In this document: positions 45,851 to 54,901 of the stretch, piece after piece
Layout: every line of letters starts with the position of its first letter
Numbering within the stretch: position 1 is the first letter of the stretch
NCBI RefSeq assembly: GCF_008014695.1
Contig: NZ_VOXE01000002.1
Coordinates: 124,001 to 188,000, forward strand
Source of the DNA: Chryseobacterium sp.
GTDB taxonomy: Bacteria; Bacteroidota; Bacteroidia; Flavobacteriales; Weeksellaceae
Length of the DNA: 64,000 nt
Direction: 5' to 3'
Notes under the pieces: generated by a model
Databases searched by the model: none
Told to the model about the DNA's origin: nothing
Seen by the model: the letters and a program-made list of their open reading frames with translations, nothing else
Program-made: the position numbers and the translations under genes

Positions 45851-46933
45851 TCAATAAAAATTCTCAAATGGGATTTTTAGCTGTACCGACACGTGTTTTT
45901 TCTCCTGTGTATTGAGTCCTGCAAGAGACAGGCCAAGTAAGCGTACCGGCTTGTCAAAAGGTCGAAGTTGCCATAACTTTTTTGCATTTTTATAAAAGTC
46001 AGTTGCATCAGAAAAATATTCATCCTGAGTTTTACTTCGGGTAAACACCGTAAAATCGCTGTATTTAATTTTAAGAGTCAGAGATTTACCTTTTATTTCT
46101 TTTTTACTGAGTCTTTTCTCCAGTTCTGCACTGATGATCTCCAGTTGCGCAGAAACCGATTCTTCATCCAGAAGGTTATCCCAGAATGTTTCTTCCACGC
46201 CCACACTTTTCTGGATGCGGTGTGGTTTTACTTCACTTTTATGAATTCCTCGCACAACATGGTAATAATAATTACCGGATTTTCCGAAAAGCTGAATCAG
46301 TTCCTCCAATGTTTTTTTCTTTAAATCAGAACCTTTATAGATATGCATTTCGTGCATTCTGTTGGCAGTAACTTTCCCAATGCCAAAGAACTTCTCAATC
46401 GGCAGTTCCTCCATAAATTTCAGGATTTGTGAAGGGTGAATGGTCTTCTGGCCGTTCGGTTTGTTGTAGTCTGATGCAACTTTTGCCAGAAATTTATTCA
46501 CCGAAATTCCCGCAGAAGCAGTAAGGCCGGTTTCCGTAAAAATTCTTCGGCGGATTTCCCTTGCAATCTCGTTGGCCGACTCCATATTCTTTTTGTTCTC
46601 GGTCACATCCAGATAAGCTTCATCCAGTGATAAAGGCTCTACCAGATCGGTATACTCATAAAAAATATCCCGTATCTGGCGCGAGATTTCTTTGTACCGC
46701 TGAAACCGTGGCTTTACTACAATCAGATGCGGGCATTTTTCCAGAGCCATTCTTCCGGGCATGGCAGAGCGGATTCCGTATTTCCTTGCTTCGTAACTGG
46801 CCGCAGCTACCACGCCGTAATGTCCCCCGCCAACGCAAACCGGTTTTCCTTGCAGTTCCGGGTGGTCATGCTGTTCCACAGAAGCATAAAATGCATCCAT
46901 ATCCACATGAATAATTTTCCGGTCCGGCAACAT
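45851..46933 (-). CDS. dinB: DNA polymerase IV (Y family)
   Basis: A 360-residue protein. Catalytic carboxylates are in HVDMDAFYASVEQ and SLDEAYLDV; the little-finger domain follows (GKSLTLKIKYSDFTVFTRSK). It performs error-prone translesion synthesis. It lies alone between AraC and the Crp regulator. There is no obvious LexA box upstream, so damage control is not evident from sequence. Confidence 0.93.
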   Translation of the reverse strand: MLPDRKIIHVDMDAFYASVEQHDHPELQGKPVCVGGGHYGVVAAASYEARKYGIRSAMPGRMALEKCPHLIVVKPRFQRYKEISRQIRDIFYEYTDLVEPLSLDEAYLDVTENKKNMESANEIAREIRRRIFTETGLTASAGISVNKFLAKVASDYNKPNGQKTIHPSQILKFMEELPIEKFFGIGKVTANRMHEMHIYKGSDLKKKTLEELIQLFGKSGNYYYHVVRGIHKSEVKPHRIQKSVGVEETFWDNLLDEESVSAQLEIISAELEKRLSKKEIKGKSLTLKIKYSDFTVFTRSKTQDEYFSDATDFYKNAKKLWQLRPFDKPVRLLGLSLAGLNTQEKKHVSVQLKIPFENFY

Positions 46934-47049
46934 GAAACAAAATTATTAAATTAAAATTTTAAAAAAGTACGAGCTTCTATTGATATTTTCTTTTAAATAA
47001 AAAGTGAAGAATAATGACGGAAAAACAATAATTTTATAAAAAAATAACC

Positions 47050-47685
47050 ATGAGCAGTTACGAAACAGTTGAGCAGCATTTCCGCTTCTTAGGCCCCGAT
47101 TTTTTAAAGGAACTCAATGAATATGGTTTGGTCAGGAGTTTCGAAGCCCGTACTGAACTCATGGTGGAGGGTCAGAATGTCAAATTCATTCCAATCGTGA
47201 TAAGCGGCCTCGTAAAAGTGTATTCCATGACCGGGGAACGCGAGCTTCTGCATTATTTTGTAAAGCCTGAACAGAGTTGCATAATGACTTTTTCCACTTT
47301 ATTCAGTGAGGGCAAAAGCAAAATTTTTGCATGTACCGAAGAACCTTCTGATGTACTGTTGCTGCCTGCAGATCAGGTGTTACGGTGGATTCTTAAGTAT
47401 CCAGGAATCAACCGCTTTTTTTACCGGGAGTATGATCTGCGTTATGGTGAAATGATGGAAAGTGTTAACAAAGTCATCTTTTACCGTTTGGACAAAAGGG
47501 TTATGGATTATCTCCAGAGTAAAGTGGAAATCACCGGCAAAAACCCGGTGAAAATCTCCCATAAAGAAATTGCCAATAATCTCGGAACCGCACGCGAAGT
47601 GGTGAGCAGAATCCTCAAAAAATTTGAGCACGAAGGCAATGTACGACAATCTCCGTTGGGGATCGAGGTGCTTCCGCGCGTGTGA
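47050..47685 (+). CDS. Crp/Fnr-family regulator
   Basis: A 211-residue protein with a cyclic-nucleotide-type sensor domain (residues ~25-120) and a C-terminal winged helix-turn-helix (SHKEIANNLGTAREVVSRIL). No N-terminal cysteine cluster, so it is not an iron-sulfur FNR. It stands directly before the redox-type operon, its stop codon overlapping the operator. Regulators of this kind in Bacteroidota often respond to nitric oxide or oxygen, via haem or otherwise; the ligand here is unknown. Confidence 0.85.
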   Translation: MSSYETVEQHFRFLGPDFLKELNEYGLVRSFEARTELMVEGQNVKFIPIVISGLVKVYSMTGERELLHYFVKPEQSCIMTFSTLFSEGKSKIFACTEEPSDVLLLPADQVLRWILKYPGINRFFYREYDLRYGEMMESVNKVIFYRLDKRVMDYLQSKVEITGKNPVKISHKEIANNLGTAREVVSRILKKFEHEGNVRQSPLGIEVLPRV

Positions 47686-47725
47686 CTTTAGTCACTTTTT
47701 GTTAGGTTTTTTATCTATAATTTTG
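47682..47725 (+). promoter_or_regulatory. Crp/Fnr-type operator and promoter of the redox operon
   Basis: Dyad GTGAC-TTTA-GTCAC at 47682-47695 (also readable as TGTGA-N6-TCACT), TTTG at 47698-47701 and TAATTTTG at 47718-47725. The dyad centre is about 42 bp upstream of the predicted start point, the place of a class II activator. Confidence 0.6.
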
Positions 47726-47756
47726 TTTGGTATCATCAAAGCTAAACCAAAAACAT

Positions 47757-48599
47757 ATGGATGTAAAAATTTATTTATTTGTTCTTATTTTCACCGGATT
47801 CTCTGTTTTTGCTCAGGAAGATTTACTGAAGGAGATAGATACTGCATCAGCCTCTCAGGATTACCAGCCAAGCTTCAAAGCGCTGCAGGTCGTAACGGGG
47901 CAGTCAACAAAAATGGCGGCCAAAAAGGAGTTTTACGTTGATATTTCTCACCGTTTCGGGGATGTGAGCGACGGATTTAAAAGTTTCTTCGGTTTGGATC
48001 ATGCCACTACAAAATTGGGAGTAATTTACGGACTCACCGATGGGGTTTCACTGCATGTTTCCCGCCATACCTACCAGAAAACCTATGAGTTCGGGGCAAA
48101 ATACCGCCTTCTGAAACAGGTTGGTAATTCGCCTTTTGATGTCGTAGGCTATAATGTTCTGGACATCAATTCGGAACTTCATAAAGATAATTATCCCGGC
48201 ATAAAGTTTAATGACCGGTTGGCATACGTTTCACAACTCTTGATATCCAGACGGTTTTCCGAGGAATTCAGTTTGCAGCTCACCCCCAGTTTTATCCATA
48301 AAAATCTCATCAACCCTCTAGTTGAAAATGAAAATATGTTTTCTGCCGGAATGGGCGGGCGGTATAAAATTTCAAAAAGAGTCTCCCTTAACGCTGAATA
48401 TTTTCTGAATTTCGAAAACAGGAATTATTATAAAAATCCGCTTTCAGTGGGGATGGATATTGATACAGGAGGTCATGTTTTTCAACTGGTTTTTACAAAT
48501 TCCCAACCCATTACAGAAACAGGTTATCTTACCAATGCTACCGGCGACTGGGCGAAAGGGCATTTCTTTTTCGGATTTAATTTATACAGGGTTTTTTAA
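47757..48599 (+). CDS. DUF5777-family outer-membrane barrel-like protein
   Basis: A 280-residue protein from the ATG at 47757 (the frame runs back to 47727 but lacks an ATG matching a signal peptide). It has a signal peptide (KIYLFVLIFTGFSVFAQ) followed by beta strands with outer-membrane spacing (FYVDISHRFGDVSDGFKSFF). The family is of unknown function and usually lies with cytochrome and YceI genes in flavobacteria, as here. It is first in the operon. Confidence 0.75.
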   Translation: MDVKIYLFVLIFTGFSVFAQEDLLKEIDTASASQDYQPSFKALQVVTGQSTKMAAKKEFYVDISHRFGDVSDGFKSFFGLDHATTKLGVIYGLTDGVSLHVSRHTYQKTYEFGAKYRLLKQVGNSPFDVVGYNVLDINSELHKDNYPGIKFNDRLAYVSQLLISRRFSEEFSLQLTPSFIHKNLINPLVENENMFSAGMGGRYKISKRVSLNAEYFLNFENRNYYKNPLSVGMDIDTGGHVFQLVFTNSQPITETGYLTNATGDWAKGHFFFGFNLYRVF

Positions 48600-48608
48600 T
48601 ACTGAACG

Positions 48609-48962
48609 ATGAAAAATTTAATTAAAATAGCGCTTTTTGCCGCAGCACTTTCTTCCGTTAGTTGTGAGACCAGAACTTATGAAGAGATTTCAGAGTCCAC
48701 TCCTCTTCCTGCTATGGTAACTTTCACTCAGGACATTAAACCCATTATTGACAATAACTGTGTGGTTTGTCATTCCCCTAATGGCGCATCTGCATTTTTC
48801 CCGCTTACGGATTACACTCTTATTAAAAACGCTATTGATGATATTCTGGACCGGATCCAGAGACCAGCCGGAGATCCGCTTAAAATGCCGCAGGGCGGAA
48901 GCCTCTCTCCCGCTCAGATTGAAATCATAAAAAAATGGAAAACCGATGGCCTTCAACAGTAA
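48609..48962 (+). CDS. Mono-haem c-type cytochrome lipoprotein
   Basis: A 117-residue protein. The signal peptide ends in a lipobox (LSSVSC, Cys19), so it is membrane-anchored. One haem-binding motif CVVCH is followed by a likely distal Met (PLKMPQGG). It should carry electrons in the periplasm. It starts 10 bp after the barrel gene and 14 bp before the YceI gene. Confidence 0.85.
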   Translation: MKNLIKIALFAAALSSVSCETRTYEEISESTPLPAMVTFTQDIKPIIDNNCVVCHSPNGASAFFPLTDYTLIKNAIDDILDRIQRPAGDPLKMPQGGSLSPAQIEIIKKWKTDGLQQ

Positions 48963-48976
48963 TTAAAAAATATCAA

Positions 48977-49519
48977 ATGAAAAATCTTATAATCATAGCG
49001 TTTCTTTTGGTGGCGAATTTTACATTCTCCCAGAAATATCTCACCAAAACAGGAAATGTGCATTTCGAAGCTTCCGTTCCTCTTTTTGAGGATGTTGATG
49101 CCTTAAACACTACTGTTGTAGCGGTATTGAACGCCGACAGTGGGGATATTGCCGTTATTGCAATGACGAAAAAATTTAAATTCAAAGTGGCACTGATGGA
49201 AGAACATTTCAATGAAAATTATGCAGAATCCGCGAAATATCCCAAAATCACTTTTACCGGAAAAATTGCAGGTTTTAAAAAGGAAAATCTCACTTCTAGT
49301 CCTCAAAACTGCAGTATTTCGGGAACAATGAATTTTCATGGCGTCAATAACAAAGTCAACTCAGCCGCAACTATTTATATCAAAGACGGTAAAATTTTTC
49401 TATCCGGAAAATTCGTGGCGAAACCGGCGGATTATCAGGTAACTATTCCTAAAGTGGTGACGAAGAAAATCGCAGAAAATGTAAATGTTGAATACAATTT
49501 TGAACTCCTAAAACAATGA
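48977..49519 (+). CDS. YceI-family periplasmic protein
   Basis: A 180-residue protein from the ATG at 48977; the longer reading from 48935 would overlap the cytochrome gene. Signal peptide (IIIAFLLVANFTFSQK) and the YceI lipocalin-like fold (YPKITFTGKIAGFKKENLTS, then FHGVNNKVNSAATIYI). YceI proteins bind polyisoprenoids or quinone-like lipids and appear with electron-transfer genes. It overlaps the ankyrin gene by 4 bp (ATGA). Confidence 0.85.
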   Translation: MKNLIIIAFLLVANFTFSQKYLTKTGNVHFEASVPLFEDVDALNTTVVAVLNADSGDIAVIAMTKKFKFKVALMEEHFNENYAESAKYPKITFTGKIAGFKKENLTSSPQNCSISGTMNFHGVNNKVNSAATIYIKDGKIFLSGKFVAKPADYQVTIPKVVTKKIAENVNVEYNFELLKQ

Positions 49520-50040
49520 AAGCTAAATTCCTGATTCTGATTATTCTGATGAACTTCATTTTTCTGAAGTCTCAGGAAAAAAATGTGTTTGATGTGGCCA
49601 GAAGCGGAACAGTTGCGGAAATGCAGGACCTGATGAAAAAAAATCCTGACGTTATCAATACCACTAATGAAATGGGTTTCTCGCCTTTAATTTTGGCCTG
49701 CTACCGCGGGAATACAGCGGTTGCTGAATTCCTCATTGGCAATGTAAAGGATGTGAATTATAAAAGCCCGGAAGGAACGGCTTTGGCAGGTTTGTGCATC
49801 CGTTACAATAAAGAATTAGTTCAGGCACTGCTCCGAAAAAAAGCAGATCCGAATATTGCTGATAACAACGGCACGACACCGCTGATCTGGGCCGTTAAAA
49901 CAGGAAATGAAGAACTGGTACGGCTTCTTTTAGAAAACAATGCAATAAGAGACCAGCCGGACCATATGGGGATAAAACCTTTTGAATATGCAGTGCAAAC
50001 CCAAAAAACAAATATTATTAACCTTTTAAAAACCAATTAA
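49516..50040 (+). CDS. Secreted ankyrin-repeat protein
   Basis: A 174-residue protein with a signal peptide (FLILIILMNFIFLKSQ) and four to five ankyrin repeats (EMGFSPLILACYRGNTAVAE, then NGTTPLIWAVKTGNEELVRL). It offers a protein-binding surface in the periplasm, perhaps for the barrel or the YceI protein. It starts within the stop of the previous gene and ends 1 bp before the next ATG. Confidence 0.85.
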   Translation: MKAKFLILIILMNFIFLKSQEKNVFDVARSGTVAEMQDLMKKNPDVINTTNEMGFSPLILACYRGNTAVAEFLIGNVKDVNYKSPEGTALAGLCIRYNKELVQALLRKKADPNIADNNGTTPLIWAVKTGNEELVRLLLENNAIRDQPDHMGIKPFEYAVQTQKTNIINLLKTN

Positions 50041-50041
50041 T

Positions 50042-50809
50042 ATGAAAAGAAAAATTCTACTTATTTTAGGACTCATCGGTGTAAATATTTTAACTTTTGC
50101 ACAGTACAGTTCAGGTTCTCCAATTGCAGTCGGTGCTATCGGTGTTTCTGTAAAGATGGAGACAACGCCCACGATTGTGAGAATCACGCTGATTGGACCT
50201 AGCAACTCCTTTCTGGGCTTAGGGTTCGGAAATCAGGGAATGGCAAATGGTGCGGACGGATTCATCTATAATTCAGCCGCATCAAGAGACTACACTTTCA
50301 GTGGTGTTGGAGTCACCCCATCTGCAGATGCAAGCCAGGACTGGACTGTGATTTCAAACACTGTTGCGGGCTCTACCAGAACCGTAGTGGCAACGAGAAC
50401 GCTTGCCGGCGGTTCTGGAGATACTCCTGTTCCCAATGCAGCCGGAACAATGGACGTGTTTGTAGCCCACGGCGATAATACCCTGGGGCTTTCTTACCAT
50501 GGCGCCGGAAACCGAGATTACGCAACACTGGGGATGAATTTCGATTCTTCACTGGCAACAGGTGAAGTGGATCTGAATATGGAGAAAAAAATACTGCTCT
50601 ATCCCAATCCTTCCAAAGGAATTGTTTATCTGAACAGTGCGGAGAAAGTAAAAAGCATTGTATTATATGATACTTCAGGAAGGAAAATTCTGGAACCCAA
50701 AATCAAGAATAGCCAGATCGACATTTCCAAACTCAATTCAGGAACCTATTTTATTGAGATTGAAAAAAGTGACGGTGTAAAAGTATTCGAAAAGATTTTA
50801 AAACAGTAA
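50042..50809 (+). CDS. DOMON-like secreted protein with T9SS sorting domain
   Basis: A 255-residue protein. After the signal peptide (residues 1-20) comes a DOMON-like domain (RITLIGPSNSFLGLGFGNQG, then GMANGADGFIYN), a fold that binds haem or sugars. The C-terminal 75 residues are a type A sorting domain (LYPNPSKGIVYLNSAEKVKS ending VFEKILKQ), which sends it through the type IX system to the cell surface. It is the last gene of the operon and is followed by a terminator. Confidence 0.8.
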   Translation: MKRKILLILGLIGVNILTFAQYSSGSPIAVGAIGVSVKMETTPTIVRITLIGPSNSFLGLGFGNQGMANGADGFIYNSAASRDYTFSGVGVTPSADASQDWTVISNTVAGSTRTVVATRTLAGGSGDTPVPNAAGTMDVFVAHGDNTLGLSYHGAGNRDYATLGMNFDSSLATGEVDLNMEKKILLYPNPSKGIVYLNSAEKVKSIVLYDTSGRKILEPKIKNSQIDISKLNSGTYFIEIEKSDGVKVFEKILKQ

Positions 50810-50814
50810 AAGTA

Positions 50815-50838
50815 AAACCTCAAGATTTCTTGAGGTTT
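50815..50838. terminator. Convergent terminator between the redox operon and lpxK
   Basis: Stem AAACCTCAAG / CTTGAGGTTT with T-runs at both ends, able to work in both directions. Confidence 0.75.
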
Positions 50839-50847
50839 TTTTATTTG

Positions 50848-51882
50848 CTAATTTTTTCTGACATAATTAACAATGGTCTGGTTGAAAACTTCCTTCTGGT
50901 CTATGTTTACATTAATGGGCCAGTAATAAACAAGCTCTCTGAGGTAATCAAAAGTTTTCAGCCTTACATAGTCTTTCTCGGTCGTCAGGATAAGTTTGTA
51001 TTCACCGAGTTTTTTATATTCTTCAATGATTTTCTTGATGTCATCATCCGAGAAGTTATGGTGGTCCTTGAATTTCAGGTGTTTCACCCGCTCCGAAAAT
51101 TTTGAAAGATGGCTCAGCAGCGGTTTCGGATTGGCGATACCCGTAATCAGCAGAATATCATAATACGCCAGGTTATTGTCGGGCAGAACTTTATCCTTTG
51201 AATAAACATTTTCGTCGTAACCGATGCTCGAAAAAAATACTTTCTGGTAATGCTGAGGTTTTATCCTCGAAATGTAATACTGTTTTTTTTCTTCTGTGAG
51301 ATCATCCGGACATTTGGATACCATAATGATGTGTGCGCGCTCTGCACCGTGGCGGCTTTCGCGGAGATCGCCTGCAGGCAGAAGAAAATCCTTGAAATAA
51401 GGATCCTCATAATCGGTCATCAGAATATTGAAACCGGGCTTAATGGCGCGGTGCTGAAAGGCATCATCCAGAATCAGGACGTTCAGGTCCATATCTTCGA
51501 TCATTTTTTTGGCGCCTGGAACGCGCTCTTCAGAAACACCGATGACGAAACGGTTCTTAAACCTTTCGAAAAGCTGCATCGCCTCATCGCCCACCGTCTT
51601 ATAATTGCTGTCGTAATTCGTGATTCCATACCCTTTTGTGAGTCTGCCATAACCGCGCGAAAGTACCCCGGTGCGGTACTGGCGCGATAGAAATTCAGCC
51701 AGATACATGACCATAGGCGATTTTCCGCTGCCGCCCACCGAAAGGTTTCCGACATTGATGACGGGCGTTTTAAAGGAAGTCGATTTAAAAATTCCCCAGT
51801 CATACATTGCGTTTCTTAAAGCTGTTACGAAATGATAACCAAGGGAAAAAGGGTAGAGATACCATCTTTTCATAGGCTGCAA
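50848..51882 (-). CDS. lpxK: Tetraacyldisaccharide 4'-kinase
   Basis: A 344-residue inner-membrane-associated kinase. A P-loop is visible near residue 50 (NVGNLSVGGSGKSPMVMYLA) and the second substrate-binding motif later (LNVLILDDAFQHRAIKPGF). It phosphorylates lipid A at the 4' position. An N-terminal hydrophobic segment (LYPFSLGYHFVTALRNAM) anchors it. The gene ends by the terminator shared with the redox operon. Confidence 0.95.
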   Translation of the reverse strand: MQPMKRWYLYPFSLGYHFVTALRNAMYDWGIFKSTSFKTPVINVGNLSVGGSGKSPMVMYLAEFLSRQYRTGVLSRGYGRLTKGYGITNYDSNYKTVGDEAMQLFERFKNRFVIGVSEERVPGAKKMIEDMDLNVLILDDAFQHRAIKPGFNILMTDYEDPYFKDFLLPAGDLRESRHGAERAHIIMVSKCPDDLTEEKKQYYISRIKPQHYQKVFFSSIGYDENVYSKDKVLPDNNLAYYDILLITGIANPKPLLSHLSKFSERVKHLKFKDHHNFSDDDIKKIIEEYKKLGEYKLILTTEKDYVRLKTFDYLRELVYYWPINVNIDQKEVFNQTIVNYVRKN

Positions 51883-52002
51883 AAATAGCGATTTCCATTA
51901 TTTTTTTGGTGGATTTGAAGCATGATTTTTCCACAGGGGTGATTTTAATTCCCAGATTCGCCGTATTTTCAATTATTGAGTTAATTTTGTAAAAAAATAT
52001 TC

Positions 52003-52737
52003 TTGCGCTATTTCATTGAGTTTTCTTACTTCGGCAAAAATTATTTTGGCTACCAGATCCAGCCGAATGAAATCTCTGTTCAGGAGGAACTTGAAAAAGC
52101 ACTTTCAACCCTGTTGCGGGCGGAAATCAAGATCACAGGAGCGGGAAGGACCGATACAGGAGTTCATGCCAGAAAAATATTTGCCCATTTCGATACCGAA
52201 ACCATTCCGGATGAAAACCTCACGCACCGGCTCAACAGTTTTCTGCCGCCAGATATTGCGGTGAAGCGGATTTTTAAGGTTGAAGATGACTTTCATGCGC
52301 GTTTTGATGCGACCTACAGGACTTATGAATACCTGATTTCCATCGAAAAAGATCCTTTTACCCAGGATTCGTCCTGGCAGCTCTGGAAAAGAAAACTTCA
52401 GGTCGAAAGGATGAATGACGCCTGCAAAATTTTATTCGAGTACGAAGATTTTACGAGTTTTTCAAAACTTCATACCGACAATAAAACCAATAACTGCAGG
52501 ATCTATAAAGCACAGTGGGAGCAGAACGGCACAGAACTGAAATTCACGATCTCAGCAGACCGTTTTCTGAGGAATATGGTGAGGGCCATCGTTGGAACGA
52601 TGGTGGAAATAGGAGCCGGAAAACTGGAACCTGAAGATTTAAGAACCATTATTGAGGACAAAAACCGCAGTTCTGCCGGTACTTCTGCACCGGCGCAAGG
52701 TCTTTTTCTGGTGGATGTAGGATATAACTTTAAATAA
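52003..52737 (+). CDS. truA: tRNA pseudouridine synthase A (TTG start)
   Basis: A 244-residue protein starting at a TTG (52003), since the family start (MRYFIEFSYFGKNYFGYQ) begins exactly there and no ATG precedes it. The catalytic Asp is in GAGRTDTGVHARKI. It modifies U38-U40 of tRNA anticodon loops. A membrane hypothetical and the ABC exporter follow at 5-bp spacing, so they are probably one transcript. Confidence 0.95.
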   Translation: MRYFIEFSYFGKNYFGYQIQPNEISVQEELEKALSTLLRAEIKITGAGRTDTGVHARKIFAHFDTETIPDENLTHRLNSFLPPDIAVKRIFKVEDDFHARFDATYRTYEYLISIEKDPFTQDSSWQLWKRKLQVERMNDACKILFEYEDFTSFSKLHTDNKTNNCRIYKAQWEQNGTELKFTISADRFLRNMVRAIVGTMVEIGAGKLEPEDLRTIIEDKNRSSAGTSAPAQGLFLVDVGYNFK

Positions 52738-52742
52738 AAAAT

Positions 52743-53084
52743 ATGATTGGAATCTTTATTTTAATTGCTGCGTACCGTTATTATGCCTCATTGGCAGAAA
52801 AATTCAACAAAGTAAAATGGCATTACGGAATATTGGGCATCGCGATTTATATCGGAACCCAAGTTATATTCTTGTTCTCAACTGGGGTTTATATAGGATT
52901 TACTGACCCCGACTCCATTGATGACAGTAATTATAACAGCCTTTCCGGGGTGAACCTAATAGGATGGGCACTTGCTATAATTGTAGTATATGGTATTTAT
53001 AAATTATTGGAAAAAAGATTCGAAAAGGAACGTATAAAATTGCCTTCCCTTGAAATTGAAGAAATAGGAAAGAGAGAAGTTTAA
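52743..53084 (+). CDS. Small membrane protein
   Basis: A 113-residue protein with two or three hydrophobic segments (residues 1-12, 30-52, 72-88) and a charged C-terminal tail. It lies between truA and the ABC exporter with 5-bp gaps. A role linked to the exporter is possible but not shown. Confidence 0.6.
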   Translation: MIGIFILIAAYRYYASLAEKFNKVKWHYGILGIAIYIGTQVIFLFSTGVYIGFTDPDSIDDSNYNSLSGVNLIGWALAIIVVYGIYKLLEKRFEKERIKLPSLEIEEIGKREV

Positions 53085-53089
53085 GAAAT

Positions 53090-54838
53090 ATGAAGAAGCA
53101 AACCACCTGGCAGATTATACAGCGGCTGTTCCGCATCGGGATGAAGTTCCGGTCCTGGTTTATCCTGACCCTGGCTATTTCCATCGTTCTGTCTGTTATT
53201 TCCACGTACAGGCCATATCTCACGATGCAGATCGTGGATACCGACATCATCGAACTGAAAGACAAGTCGCAGATGATGAAGCATATCTACATTCTGGTGG
53301 CGTTGGTCTTTGCCGAGTCTTTTTTTAATTTCTTTCTGGTTTATTTTTCCAACTTTATTTCCCAGAATGTCATCCGCGACATCCGCGAAAAACTGTATAA
53401 AAAACTCATCTATTTCCGAACTTCTTTTTTCGACAAGACTGCAATTGGTCAGCTCGTCACGCGTGCAGTAGGCGATGTGGAAACCATTGCGACGGTGTAT
53501 ACCGACGGCTTTCTCATGGTGTTCGGGGATATTTTACGGATTGTTTTCGTATTGGTCATGATGTTTCAGGTGGATGTACACCTGAGTTATATTTCCCTGG
53601 CTATTCTCCCTCTTATGGTCTTCATCACCAGGTTTTTTCAGAAAAGATTGAGGAAAGCCTTTGGCGACGAACGAACATGGACGTCGAACCAGAATTCCTT
53701 CGTTCAGGAAAGACTGGCAGGAATGCCGATCATTCAGGTGTTTAACCGTCAGCAGGCTGAATTTAAAAAATTTGATGAGATCAACATCACGTTAAAAAGT
53801 GCACTGCTGAGAACTGTTTTTATCTTTTCCCTCTTTTTCCCCGTGGTGGAACTGATCTCTTCCCTGTTTATCGGATTTATCCTTTTCTATGGCGGATATG
53901 TGACGATTACTGCCGGAAAAGTCATTGCCTTTATCCAGTTTATCTCCATGCTGATCCGACCGCTGCGGCAGATTGCCGACCGCTTCAACAACATCCAGCG
54001 CGGAATTGTGGGTGCGGAAAGGGTTCTGGGCGTCATGGACGAGGATTTTGCCATGACGAACAAAGGGACGGTCTCCAAAGACCATTTCGATGGTAAGATT
54101 GAATTCCGCGATGTTCATTTTTCCTATGACGACAAACAGGAAGTGCTGAAAGGCATCAGTTTTAAAGTGAATCCGGGAGAAACCGTGGCGATTGTCGGGG
54201 CAACCGGTGCCGGAAAATCCACGATCATCAGTCTGATCACCCGTCTTTATGACATCAATTCCGGAAAGATTCTTTTGGATGATGTGAATCTGAAGGACTA
54301 TGAACTCTATAATTTAAGGAGCCATATCGGCGTGGTACTGCAGGATGTGTTCCTTTTCCACGGAACCATTTTTGAAAACCTGGCCTTTGGCGACGATACC
54401 GTGACGATGGAACGGATCCGCAAAGTGGCACAGGATATCGAAGTAGATGAATTTATCGAAAGCCTTCCGGGCGGTTATGAATATGTCGTGAGCGAACGCG
54501 GCAGCTCCATTTCCCTGGGCCAGCGACAGCTGCTGTCATTTTTAAGAGCCTATCTGTCGGATCCCAAGATCCTGATTCTGGATGAAGCCACGTCATCCAT
54601 TGATCACGAAAGTGAAAAACTCATCCAGCGTGCCACGGAAAAAATCACGAAAAACCGGACCTCCATCATTATCGCGCACCGGCTTTCCACGATTGAAAAA
54701 GCCGACAAGATCATCGTTATGGATGGCGGGAAGATTGTGGAAGAAGGCAGACACATGGAACTGCTGCACCAGAACGGTTATTACGCGACGCTGTACAAAT
54801 CGCAGCTGAAGCATGAGGTGGAGGAGAGTGAATCTTGA
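53090..54838 (+). CDS. MsbA-like ABC exporter (fused permease and ATPase)
   Basis: A 582-residue half-transporter. Six membrane spans are in the N-terminal 330 residues; the ATPase has Walker A (GATGAGKST), the signature SLGQRQLLSF and Walker B (ILILDEATSSID). It probably exports lipid or a lipid-linked substrate as a homodimer. The position near lpxK suggests lipid A traffic but this is not proof; a multidrug role is the alternative. Confidence 0.9.
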   Translation: MKKQTTWQIIQRLFRIGMKFRSWFILTLAISIVLSVISTYRPYLTMQIVDTDIIELKDKSQMMKHIYILVALVFAESFFNFFLVYFSNFISQNVIRDIREKLYKKLIYFRTSFFDKTAIGQLVTRAVGDVETIATVYTDGFLMVFGDILRIVFVLVMMFQVDVHLSYISLAILPLMVFITRFFQKRLRKAFGDERTWTSNQNSFVQERLAGMPIIQVFNRQQAEFKKFDEINITLKSALLRTVFIFSLFFPVVELISSLFIGFILFYGGYVTITAGKVIAFIQFISMLIRPLRQIADRFNNIQRGIVGAERVLGVMDEDFAMTNKGTVSKDHFDGKIEFRDVHFSYDDKQEVLKGISFKVNPGETVAIVGATGAGKSTIISLITRLYDINSGKILLDDVNLKDYELYNLRSHIGVVLQDVFLFHGTIFENLAFGDDTVTMERIRKVAQDIEVDEFIESLPGGYEYVVSERGSSISLGQRQLLSFLRAYLSDPKILILDEATSSIDHESEKLIQRATEKITKNRTSIIIAHRLSTIEKADKIIVMDGGKIVEEGRHMELLHQNGYYATLYKSQLKHEVEESES

Positions 54839-54901
54839 TGTATCATCCCGTGCGCCACACGAAGAATTCGTTCGGCAGCGAGGGACAGGAAAAAAACTGA
54901 G

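Noticed and set aside
54846-54885. Motif TTCGTTCGGCAGCGAG also near 58310
   Set aside because: The two copies match over only about 15 bases with changes; too weak to call a repeat family.
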